The notes below the pieces were generated by a model, which had not been told where the DNA came from, made no database searches, and saw nothing but the letters and a program-made list of their open reading frames with translations. This document shows positions 24,001 through 36,000 of a stretch of 64,000 bases of DNA, piece after piece (position 1 is the stretch's first letter; each line of letters begins with the position of its first letter). Made by a program: the position numbers and the translations under genes. The stretch comes from Litsea cubeba (taxonomy: Eukaryota; Streptophyta; Magnoliopsida; Laurales; Lauraceae): NCBI GenBank assembly GCA_012931725.1, contig CM022945.1, positions 101,687,951 through 101,751,950 on the forward strand. The letters are read 5' to 3'.

Positions 24001-27000
24001 TTCAATTTAATGGTAAAAACTATCCAGCATGGGCTTTTCAATTTCAATTATATCTTGAAGCCAAGGAACTATGGGGCTTTGTTTCTGGTTCTGATCCGAA
24101 GCCCACAGAGGATGATAAAAAGATCTCTACTTGGAATACAAAAGATGCGAAAATAAAAACATGGATTCTCGGGGCTATGGAACCCCATCTGATTCTGAAC
24201 CTCAAACCCTACATGACCTCCAAGGAGATGTGGGGTTACTTGCAGACAGTATATCATCAAGATAATTCTGCACGTTAGTTTCAACTTGAGTGTGAAATCG
24301 CAGAATATAATCAAGGCACCTTGTCCATTCAGGACTATTATTCTGGTTTCCGCAATTTGTGGAGTGAATATGATGGGATCAAATATGCTTCTGTTCCAAA
24401 CAATGTTCTTAAAACTATACAAGACCTTCAAGCCTCCAGTCATAGGGACCAGTTTTTGATGAAATTGCGCCCTGAATATGAGACTGTTACATCATCTCTG
24501 CTGAGCCGGAAACCATTACCATCTTTGGATGTATGTTTGAATGAGCTTCTGCGAGAAGAACAGCGTATTCACACAAAGGCCCATCTGGAACAACAGCACA
24601 CTGCAACTTATCCTATTGCATACTCTGCTAAAGGGAACACTCAGTCTCCTCCGACCTCTCAGTCTTCTCAGACTCCTCAGACTCGGGATATGAGAAGAAG
24701 GGACACATCATTACTGAATGTCGCCGCCGTCCACAAACCCGGACTCCCAATGCCTATGCTGCCAAGATAGACTATTCTACTGCTGCTGCTGCATCCAACT
24801 CGATGCCTTCACAGCCTGGTTCTTCTTCCTCTGCTCTCACTCCCGAATTAGTTCAACAAATGATCGTCAATGCTTTTTCTGCACTTGGCATCACAGGTAA
24901 AACTAAATCTCCTTCTTCCATTTGGTATCTTGACTCTGGAGCATCAAATCACCTGACTCATTCCAGTGCACAACTCTCTAGCTTGACAAAATATACTGGC
25001 AATACTCATGTTCAAACCGCCGATGGCGGCCATCTTCCTATCACTGCATTTGGAGATATTTCCAGTATCTTGCCCTTACAGAATGTTTATCACTGTCCTC
25101 ATTTAGTTTCAAACCTTCTTTCAGTTGGACAACTCGTTGAAAACAACTGTAATGTTTCGTTTTCTTCCTCTGGTTGTGTTGTGCAGGACCAGATGTCAGG
25201 GAGGGAGATCGCGAGGGGGCCTAAAATTGGACGCTTGTTTCCTCTTGATCTATCTACTCCAATTAGGAATAATTCAGCAAATGATTTTTGTTTTTCTGCT
25301 CAAAATAATTGTCAATTGTGGCATAGTAGGCTTGGACATCCTAATTTTAAAACCATGTCTCACATGGTTAATTCTGGATTGTTAAACTCAATAGGTCTTT
25401 CTAAGTTTGTTTCTTTTGATTGTGCTACATGTAAGTTGGGCAAAAGCAAGACTCTTCCTTTTTCTGTCTCTACTTCTAATAGCACTCAGTGTTTTGCTTT
25501 AGTTCATAGTGATGTCTGGGGTATTGCTCCTCATTTGTCTCATGCTCATTATAAATATTTTGTGACATTTATTGATGATTATAGTAGATTTACATGGGTC
25601 TATTTTTTACATTCTAAAGCTGATGTCTTTCATGTTTTCAAGATGTTTTTAGCATATGTTTGTAATTACAGAAAGAGGAAGAGACAAAGGTTGAAGATGA
25701 ACCGATACCTCAATAGAGGATCGTATGTATATTTATAATATCATTACACCCTAATCAAGGGCAATCAGAATAATAAACAATCAATCTCCTAATCTATACA
25801 AGGAATTAACAATTAATCTCCTAATCTATACAAGGAAATAAATCAGCATCAAATCAGAACATTATCCAAGAGGATCTGATATACAGTTGTGTACAAGCCC
25901 TTGGGCTGGGCCTAGTGGGCCTGAGCCGGGCTGGGCCTAGTGGGCCTGAGCCACATTATCTTCTACACTCCCCCTCAAATTGATGTGGTAATGCAGAAAA
26001 CAACAATTTGCGAGTGAGTTCATGATGGCGTGGCTTGGGAAGTGATTTGGTGAAAATATCCGCCAACTGGTCATGAGTAGAGACATGAGGCAATGTTATC
26101 TTCTCAGTGACCACATGCTGACGGATGAAGTGACAATCAAGCTCAATATGCTTCGTCCGTTCATGAAAAACTGGATTATTAGCAATTCTGGTAGCACTGG
26201 TATTGTCCCCATGAAGAGGTGTAGAATGATCAACAATGATACCGAATTCACAGAGAAGACGGCGGAGCCAGATGATTTCAGCACTTGCGGACGACATTGC
26301 TCGATATTCAGCCTCTGCAGAAGATTTGGACACAGTTGTTTGCTTCTTGCACTTCCATGAAATCAGAGAGTCACCAAGAAACATACACCAGCCAGTGGTA
26401 GATCGCCGAGAATCAGGGCAACCAGCCCAGTCGGCATCGGCATACGCTGATAAGCGCAGAGAAGTATCAGAAGGATAGAAGAGACCATGAGTAAGAGTGC
26501 CTCTAACATAGCGAAGTATACGCAAAGCAGCAGCAAGGTGGGGTTTGTGAGGATTGCTCATAAATTGGCTAACCGTATGGACTGCATGAGAAATATCAGG
26601 TCGAGTCATAGTTAAGTAGAGCAAACTACCAACTATTCGCCGAAAAATAGAGGGATCACCCAGGGGAGGGCCATCCTCTGCACTGAGTTTGTTGTTTAAT
26701 TCCATCGGCGTATCAAAGGTGTGAGCATCATCAAGTCTTGCTGAGGTGATTAAATCGGTAGCATATTTCCGCTGATGGACCCGAATGCCTGATTTGGTAC
26801 GTGAAAACTCAAGCCCCAAAAAGTATGTGAGAGGACCGAGATCCTTCATTTTGAAGTGGCGAGTGAGATGGTGCTTGAGATCCGTAATGCCTGAAATATC
26901 ATTGCCACTGATAATCATATCATCAACATAGACTAAAAGGAATGTATAACCCTTCGGTGTCCATCTAAGAAATAGTGAACTATCAGAATGACTCTGACGA

Positions 27001-30000
27001 AACCCAGCTTGAAGAATTGCTGCCCGGAATTTATCAAACCAAGCCCTGGGAGCCTGCTTAAGTCCATAAAGAGATTTTCGCAACTTGCAAACATGCTGTG
27101 GAGGACAAGCATATCCCGGAGGAGGTTTTAAGTAGACAGTCTCTTTCAAGTCGCCATGAAGAAAAGCATTTTTGACATCCATTTGCCATAGAGGCCAGTT
27201 GCGTGCTGCAGCGACACAGAGGAGAGTACGAACAGTGGTCATTTTAGCTACTGGAGCAAATGTTTCCTCATAGTCAATGCCATACTCCTGCTTGTAACCT
27301 TGCGCAACCAATCGGGCTTTATAGCGATCAAGACTCCCATCAGAGTTAACCTTTACAGAATAGATCCATTTACTGCCAATCACAGAGGTGCGTTCAGGAG
27401 TCGGTACCAAGTCCCATGTGTTGTTTGCTTCAAGAGCAAGCAACTCCTCAGTCATAGCATCCTGCCAATATGCAATCTTCGAAGCCTGTGAATAAGAGGT
27501 GGGAATAGGAGCACTATCCAAAGAAGTGAAAAGAGCAGGGAAGCCATATCTGTCAGGAGCAACAGAAGGACGACTAGAGCGTCGCAAGGGTATAACACTA
27601 TCGGTGGAGGAAGTATTAATACCTGAGGGTGTAGGAGGCAGTATTGGGAGATGATCAGGAGAAGGAGGCCCCACAGGAGGAACCTTGTTACGCCGGACAT
27701 AGACCTTGGTAATAGGTGGTGGTGGAGAAGTAGTTGCAGGAAATTGTGGCAGATAAGAGACAGCAACAGGATGTGTATCCAAACGCAAAGAGAAGCTATG
27801 ATGCCCGGATACGGACACGGGTACGGATACGGGACACGGGAACGAGCGTCCGATACGTCAACTTCAAAATTTTAGGATACGGATACGGGTACGGCATTTT
27901 TAAAAATATATAAATATAAATATTTAATTGGGAGTTTATTTTAAATGAAATATATAAATATATATTTTTTGTTGAAGCTGTCAATCTAGAATAAAGAGAT
28001 TTTTAGTTTGCTGTTTAATTTTTTTTTATTATAAATGGGCTGAGCTTGACTCGATTTGAAGCCCACAGTTTGGGTCCTGCCTCACTTAAAATTGGATTGT
28101 GGAATGCTGGGCCTGGGCCAACTTTTAAATAAGAGTTGGAGACACAGTTTCAAGTAGTCCTGGAGGACACTGGAAGTGACCCATGTTACAAAACGATAAA
28201 AAGGCTTCGTTGTTTTTCTCTCTTCTGCCCTAACATAAGAGAGATGGGGAGAGAGCAGCAGCGCCACAGCATGCGATGAGGGAAGAGAGCAGGCAGCGAC
28301 AGCGACGATGATGGTGGAGACGACGATGATGGTGGCGTCGACGATGATGCTGCGGCGACGTCGGTGCAGGTACGCTCTTTTTTTTTTTTTTTTCCCTGTT
28401 CCTCTTCTCTTCTCTCTGTTTTTTTTTTTCTCTTCTTCTCTGGTCTGGGTGATGGAGGCGAAGGGGAATGGGTTCAGCAGAGAGGGGGTGGGGTTGTGGT
28501 TGGTCGGGAAGGCAGATTTCCACTATTTTTTTTTTTTAATACAACACAGCCGTATCCCGATTTTTGTTGCACGTATCCCTACCGTATCTTGCGGTATCCC
28601 GTATCCGTATCCGTATCGTACCGTGTCTGCACGGGTACCATGGGTAAGTTGCCGTATCTGGGTATCATAGAAGAGAAGAAAGGAATGTGTTCTAAGAAGA
28701 TTACATTACGAGATATTCGCATGCGTTTCTCAGATTGGTCATAGCATAGAAATCCCTTGTGTTCAGTACTGTATCCTAGAAAGAGACATTGGCAGCTTGA
28801 GGTGACAGCTTAGTGCGTTCTGTAGGTGGAAGATGGACAAAGCATAAACAACCAAAAACACGCAAGTGAGAATATGAAGGAGTATTACCAAAGAGAGCTT
28901 CATATGGAGTAGTCTTTCCTAGAACGGAGCTAGGATGACGATTGAGGAGATATACAGCAGTCTGTGCAGCATCACACCAAAAGGTGGGAGGAACTAAAGA
29001 TGCAAGGAGGAGAGAACGAACAGTTTCAAGAATATGTCTGTTCTTCCTCTCCGCAACACCATTTTGCTGTGGAGTATGTGGGCAAGATTTTTGGTGAAGA
29101 ATTCCTTTATCAGAAAGGAAGGCAGAAAATTCATGGGATATGTATTCTCCACCAGAGTCAGACCTAAGAGTTTTTATTTCTTTCTGAAATTGAGTTTGAA
29201 CCATTTTGTAAAACTTTTGGAAGAAAGAAAAAACTTCAGATTTGAAGCGCATGAAATAAATCCAAGTGAAACGAGAATGATCATCAATGAATGTCACATA
29301 ATACTTAAAGCCTGTCCGACTCAAGGTGGGTGCAATTCCCCAAACATCAGTGTGAATAACATCAAAAGATGATAACGCACGAGAACTATGAATAGGAAAA
29401 GGCAAGATATGACTTTTACTCAAACAACACGTTTCACACTTAGATTGAAGGAAAGAGGACATCACTTTATTATTAAAAGTGGGTTCTAAAAAACCATTTT
29501 TAAATAGGGAAAGTAAATACGCATTGTTCACATGACCAAGACGACTATGCCACACAGTCCACAATTTATCTAACTGAGGAGAAGAAGAAGAAAAGAGAGA
29601 ATGATGTCCAATGTCCAGCAGAAATAGTCGACCGTGTTTACTCCCTGTTGCGATCACCTTCCCAGTTTGCCGCCCCTGTATGACACAACCAGTGGAAGAA
29701 AAGATAATATGGTACCCATCATCAATAAGTTGTCCTACAGAAAGTAAATTGGCTGATAATTTTGGAACAAAGTAGACATTGGGAAGGTGGAGAGACTGGC
29801 CAGAGACACCAGATAAAATAATGGTACCAATTCCAGAGATGATTAATTGGTCTCCATTAGCAGTGGTGATTTTTTCTTTTCCAAGGTAAGGGTGAGAGGC
29901 TGTAAAGCTACTTTCTACAGAAGTCATGTGGTTCGATGCTCCTGAATCTAGAAACCATGTGGATGGGGTGATGGATGAAGACAGAGATATTGAAGAATGA

Positions 30001-33000
30001 AAAGCTGGAAATGCTAGAGGAGAGTGAGATTGATACCGATCACCATTAGCATCATAATTGTCCATAGTAGAAAAGAGGCAGGAACAATACTAATAGCAGC
30101 AAAGACAGCAACAGCAGCAGCAAATATGTGGCGGCAACAAAGAGGGCTAACAGTGGCAGCAGCAACAGTACTTTTGAGGCGACCAGCTTGGTGCAGAACT
30201 TGTGACAGTTGCACAATCCGAGGTGGGCCCCAGTTCTTGATCAGACGGTCAGATCAATAGATAGCTGCATGGAGAGAGATCAGAAATGTTTTCTTTGTTC
30301 AGATCCTTGAATCTAATGCCTGAGATGAGGTCCAGTCTGATGTTGAGATGAGATCTGATGCCTTGAACCAATGGAGGAAAGGAAACAGAGATTATGGTCT
30401 CTGTTGTAGCACGACAGTGATATGGTCCAAAACTCAGTAGTAATATTTGTTAGGTGGATGCTGGTAGCCAGAGGGTGAGGAAGGTGCAAACAGTAGTGCA
30501 CAGTAGCAGCAACAGAGTACAGGGAAGCCCTGTCGTCCCTATCTTCAGTGGGTGAATCCACATGTGGGCCCCACAGAATGATCGAATCACAGAGGTGATG
30601 GAAAAATTCCTGAAAAATCACCATAATTCCCAGAAAAATGAGTCGACCAACACTAGGTTGACAGTTGGTGCTGTTGCAGTGGTCGCTAGTGGTCCAATAG
30701 TGAAACAGAGAGCAAACATGAAACAGTTTGTCGAAATCGGTAAAAACCGTTAAGTTCGGCAGTGTGTCGATTTGAACAGGAACTTCATGAGAGGATCAAC
30801 AGCAAGATCAGAGGTAGGGGATGGAAGGACAAGATATTTTCGCAACTCCAGGCCAAAGTTTCACTCAAATCGGATCAAAATCCACAAATTTGGACGGTTT
30901 TGATGAAAACAGAGGCAAGAAATAGAAATATCACAAATGTTGCTGGAAACCTCACCTCTGATGGGAGAAAAAATCCAGAAAAATGCTCATAAATACCAGC
31001 AATGCTGGTCGACCAGGATGAAGGTGGTTTTGAGAGATGTTGAAGTTGATCTGAAGTGGGCCACGTCTTGATCAGGGATGATCAGAGAAGATCTGGCTGA
31101 AGAAAATGATCCCAGATGACTACTAAGGAGATGTTCAGAGATTAACCTTGCTTTGATACCATGTAATTACAGAAAGAGGAAGAGACAAAGGTTGAAGATG
31201 AACCGATACCTCAATAGAGGATCGTATGTATATTTATAATATCATTACACCCTAATCAAGGGCAATCAGAATAATAAACAATCAATCTCCTAATCTATAC
31301 AAGGAATTAACAATTAATCTCCTAATCTATACAAGGAAATAAATCAGCATCAAATCAGAACATTATCCAAGAGGATCTGATATACAGTTGTGTACAAGCC
31401 CTTGGGCTGGGCCTAGTGGGCCTGAGCCGGGCTGGGCCTAGTGGGCCTGAGCCACATTATCTTCTACAATGTTGAGAATCAATTTTCCACTTGCATTAAA
31501 ATTTTACGTTCTGATTCGGGAGGTGAATATCTGTCTACAGAATTTCAACATTTTTTACAACAAAAAGGAATAATTTCTCAGAAATCTTGTCCTTATACCC
31601 CTCAGCAGAATGGGGTTGCTGAAAGGAAAAACAGGCATCTTCTTGATATTACTCGATCTCTTCTCATTGAATCTTCCGTTCCGACACGTTTTTGGACGGA
31701 AGCTCTTAGCACTGCTGCTCACCTTATAAATCGATTAACATCTTTTTCTTTGGAAAATGAGAGTCCTTTTTATCGATTATACAAATCTACACCACTTTAT
31801 GATGATCTACATGTTTTTGGATCGGTGTGTTTTGTACATTTACCTCCTTCTGAGCGTAACAAACTTACTGCCCAATCTGTTAAATGCGCTTTTCTAGGAT
31901 ATGCTAGTCATCAAAAGGGGTTTCTTTGTTATGATCCTCACACACGGCGCATTCGTACCTCCCGTAATGTCGTCTTTTTTGAAAATCAATATTTTTTCCA
32001 AGAACATCTTGATTCTGTAGAGTCTTCATCTGTAGTTTCCTTCCCGGGTTTTTCGGATAAAACACCATTTGTGAAATTTGATCCTAGTTTCGTTTATCAG
32101 AGGCGGAGTAAAACTGCGACTACACATAGTCCCCCTAACGATCCCCCAACTGTATCTGGTCCAACTGGCGATCCTCCCTTACGCCGTTCATCTCGGATTT
32201 CAGTGCCTCCAAATCGTTATGGATTTACCCACACTTCCTTAATGGCCACCATGTCTTCTACTTCTATCCCAAACTCATATTCCCAGGCTGTGCAGCATGA
32301 GTGTTGGAATAACGCTATGCAGGATGAATTGGATGCTCTTGCGCAAAATCATACATGGGATGTGGTTCCATGTCCTTCTTCTGTTAAGCCAATAGGTTGC
32401 AAGTGGATCTATTCTATCAAGCTTAACTCTGATGGAACTCTGGCTCGGTATAAGGCGCGTCTTGTTGCTCTCGGTAATCGGCAGGAATATGGTATTGATT
32501 ATGACGAGATGTTTGCCCCGGTAGCCAAAATGACAACTGTTAGGACTCTTCTTGCCATTGCAGCATCCCAATCATGGCCTCTCTACCAGATGGACGTCAA
32601 GAATGCATTTCTTCATGGTGATCTCAAAGAAGATGTATATATGCGCCTTCCTCAGGGGGTTTCCTCTATCATTACGGGTGCTGTTGCCAAACTACGGCGT
32701 TCTCTCTATGGCCTAAAACAAGCCCCCCGGGCATGGTTTGAAAAATTCCAACATGCTCTTAGCCACTTGGGATTCCATCCTAGTCCATATGATCCATCCA
32801 TGTTCCTTCATCATGCTTCTACGGGGATTGCTATTCTTCTTGTTTATGTGGATGACATCATCATTACAGGCACCGATGCAGATATGATTCACCAACTTCA
32901 GGCCTCTCTTCATGAAACTTTCCACATGAAAGACCTTGGGCCCCTAAACTATTTTTTAGGTCTTGAAGTTCATCAATCTGCAAAAGGCATCGTTCTCCAT

Positions 33001-36000
33001 CAACATAAATATGCTCTTGACTTAATTGAAATGGCTGGACTTCAAGGTTCTGCTCCCGTCGATACTCCAGTTGAAGTCAATGTTAAACTTCACCAAGACA
33101 GTGGGGATCCTCTCCCTGATCCTACTCTCTATCGTCGCCTCGTTGGCAGCCTGATCTACTTGACGATAACTCGTCCTGATATTTCTTATGCTGTCAATTT
33201 AGTCAGTCAATTCATGACTAATCCTAAACATCTTCATTTGGCTGCGGTTCGACGTATCATTAAATATCTCATTCGGACACCAACCCGTGGATTATTTTAT
33301 CCTGCCAACAACTCCCTGACACTCAAAGCCTACTCAGATGCTGATTGGGCTGGTTGTCCAGATACTCGTCGCTCTACCACAGGATGGTGTATGTATCTGG
33401 GAGATAGCTTGATTTCATGGAAATGCAAGAAACAAGATAAGGTGTCCAGATCTTCCACCGAAGCTGAGTATCGTGCTATGTCTGCTGCTTGTTCGGAAAT
33501 TCTCTGGCTTCGCGGGTTTCTTTCTGATCTCGGCTTTCCTGCTGATAGTGCAACACCACTCTATGCAGACAATACTAGTGCAATTCGTATTACTGCCAAT
33601 CCAGTTTTCCACGAACGCACTAAACACATAGAGATTGATTGCCATTTTATACGCGATGCATACAAGCGTGATGTGATTAGCCTTCCTCACATATCTTCTG
33701 ATCTTCAAAATGCCGACATCCTCACAAAGGGACTTCCGCGACCTCGCCATCAGTTCTTGGTTACCAAATTGATGCTTGTGGATTCCCCAGCATCAATTTG
33801 AGGGGGGGTGTCAAATACAAGATGGCTCAGGCCCACTTGGGCCCAATATAATGTTATTCAATCTCGTTGGATTTGGTCAAATCTTTGCACAGCTCCTTCC
33901 TTCTTTAATTAGATTGTAAATAGATACTCCTTCTTTAAAAGTAGATTGTAATTAGATTAGCTGATTTGTAGAGCTGATTTGTAGCTGATTTGTAGCCTTT
34001 GATAAGGTATCTGTATTCTTTATAATGGGAGAAAATCTCCAATGAAAGATACACGAAAATTATTCAATTCTAAATCTTCTCTTGATGCTACGTTTGACAA
34101 TCCTTGCCAATTGGCCGACACCTGAATATTTCTTTTAGAGCACTTTTGGTATTGGGAGAGGAATCTGTAGGATTTAGGATTCCTCTCTTCTACTGGAAAA
34201 GAAAAGTTCTTGCCAAAGATTTGCATAGCTAATGATTCCTTGCATTCCACGTTTGGTTGTAACCATGGAGACACCGAGGATTTCATCAATACAAAACCTG
34301 TCCTTTCTCCCATTACATACCCTTCTCTGTGGTCAAATCCAACTGGGTCTTCTTCACTTCCTCTTTCTTATGGGAAAAAAAATCCTACATTTTTAATCAC
34401 TTTGTATGAAGACGTTTTTTCCCCTTCAAAGTTCTGGAAGGAATTGATTTTTTTCTCCTCCATCATATTCTCTTCTCCAAAATCTTTCTTTTCCTGCATA
34501 AGAAGTCTCCATCTGGGAGCAGTGGATGGACAACGGAAAAAGGAGAAAAGAGTAGCGGAGAGCAATCCGAGAACCCACTTGGTATTATGATTATCGGCAC
34601 TCACTGCATGTGGGGTGAGACACCCAAGTCTCCTCCCCTCCCATCTTTCCTTCCTTTGCCTTGAAATAGAGGTCAGTAATGTGTGTTTGAGAGAGAGATA
34701 TCTAAGTGTTGGTGAGGATGCTATGGAAATGTTGGATAGCGAGTTGGCACTTTCTGTACTCGTTTCTTGTCATTGTTTGCTTGTGTTGGGGTGTTGCAGT
34801 TGGTTCTGACATTAACTTCTTCTTTGAAAACAGAAGAGAAAGGCCGACGATAGGGAGAGAGAGAGATGGCATACGCAACGACGAAGACTGGCGAGAGACA
34901 GAGTTACATTAATGAAGAGAGGCCTCTTCTCGTTCAGAGTTCACGGAAGAGATCGAGTGGGGGTGGGATTTTGCCTTTTATACCCACCCCCTTTGCACGA
35001 AGGATTTGCATATCCGATGGGGGGGCATCTGATCCCAAAATCATATCGATTGCGGATCTTAACCGCCAAAAATCAGCGATGATTTGTTGCTGCCAAATGT
35101 GGATACAACATAAAAACGTGGAAAGCGGGAATCTTTTCACCGCAGGTTTTGTTACCAAACATGGCCTTATAGTGTGATACATGCCATTGGGCTAGTTTCA
35201 CAAAAGTTGGGACCCATAGTGCAGATGTCAGCAAGCTTGCTGGGGGAGTCCCCCTGGGTGCATAGCAATTACAGGTTTGTGGAGAGGATAAGAAGGATTT
35301 GGTTCAACACAAAAGAGAGTATCAGTCAAATCAATTTGAAAATGTTTTTTTTTTTGGTGGGTTGGGGGGTGGTGTAGCATGTAGATTGTTTTGAGGGATC
35401 ATTATGTGGGTCTCATGAGAATATTTGATGGAAGATACGATATGTCATTCATATTAGTGTGAATTTTGTTCTGTTTAATGTGAGTCATGCACATTCTGGG
35501 AAGATACTATATGTCATTCATATTAGTGCGAATTTTGTTCTGTTTAATGTCAGCCATGCACAGAAAACGATTAGCATCACTAGGTAGGGGGAAAAACTGA
35601 AATACATTGTCCTTCAAGGTTGACATGGGTGAATTTTGCCAAGGTTTGTTACAAATGTTTGACAGCTTCTCCTGGCTGTAGCCTCTTCTTTCTTTCTACT
35701 AGCTTGCTTGCTCTCGATAGTAATTGTCCTTCTGAGATTATTTATGCATTTGGTAAATTTGGTGGCATATTGCTTATTTAGCTTAAACATCATTTTTATG
35801 CTTTTATGTTGGGGGGACACATTGTTTTACCATTTCCAGATTCCATATGAAAACATAGAGGCCATGAGTCTAATTTTTGTGATTTTTTTTGTTAGTTTAT
35901 ACTACAGGACATGGAAATGACATTCTTCTGTTCTATAAAATGCAGGTCTCCTGGATCCTGCTTCTTGTTGGGATTTTATGAAGATTGCTGTACTTTTGTT

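Larger units (their letters stand above)
25656..31473 (-). mobile_element. Copia LTR retrotransposon C, nested in B, lacking gag
   Basis: Target repeat ATGTT at 25656-25660 and 31469-31473, LTRs of 307 bp at each end that read identically, minus-strand orientation. Between primer-binding site and protease there is about 1.1 kb without recognisable Gag. Pol is present in two blocks separated by a hAT-like insertion. The element body is 5808 bp including that insertion. Identical LTRs mean a very recent insertion. Confidence 0.95.
23102..34104 (+). mobile_element. Copia LTR retrotransposon B, with nested Copia C
   Basis: Bounded by target-site duplication ATCCT at 23102-23106 and 34100-34104. 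Order: a 68-bp palindrome in place of the 5' LTR (23107-23174), primer-binding site (23175), leader, gag (23976), pol (24803-25660 and 31474-33801), polypurine tract (about 33799-33808) and a 291-bp 3' LTR (33809-34099). Copia C sits in the integrase. Without C the element would be about 5.2 kb. Sense orientation relative to PIEZO. Related to Copia A by gag, leader and pol. Confidence 0.9.

Noticed and set aside
28308..28744. 120- and 126-codon frames inside the hAT-like element as a transposase
   Set aside because: Low-complexity phenylalanine/serine-rich translations of T- and TCT-rich DNA and CCGTATCC repeats. No hAT transposase or BED motif.
31441..33801. 786-codon open frame as an independent host gene
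   Set aside because: It is the second half of Copia B pol. Its first codons lie in the LTR of Copia C and it starts inside integrase.
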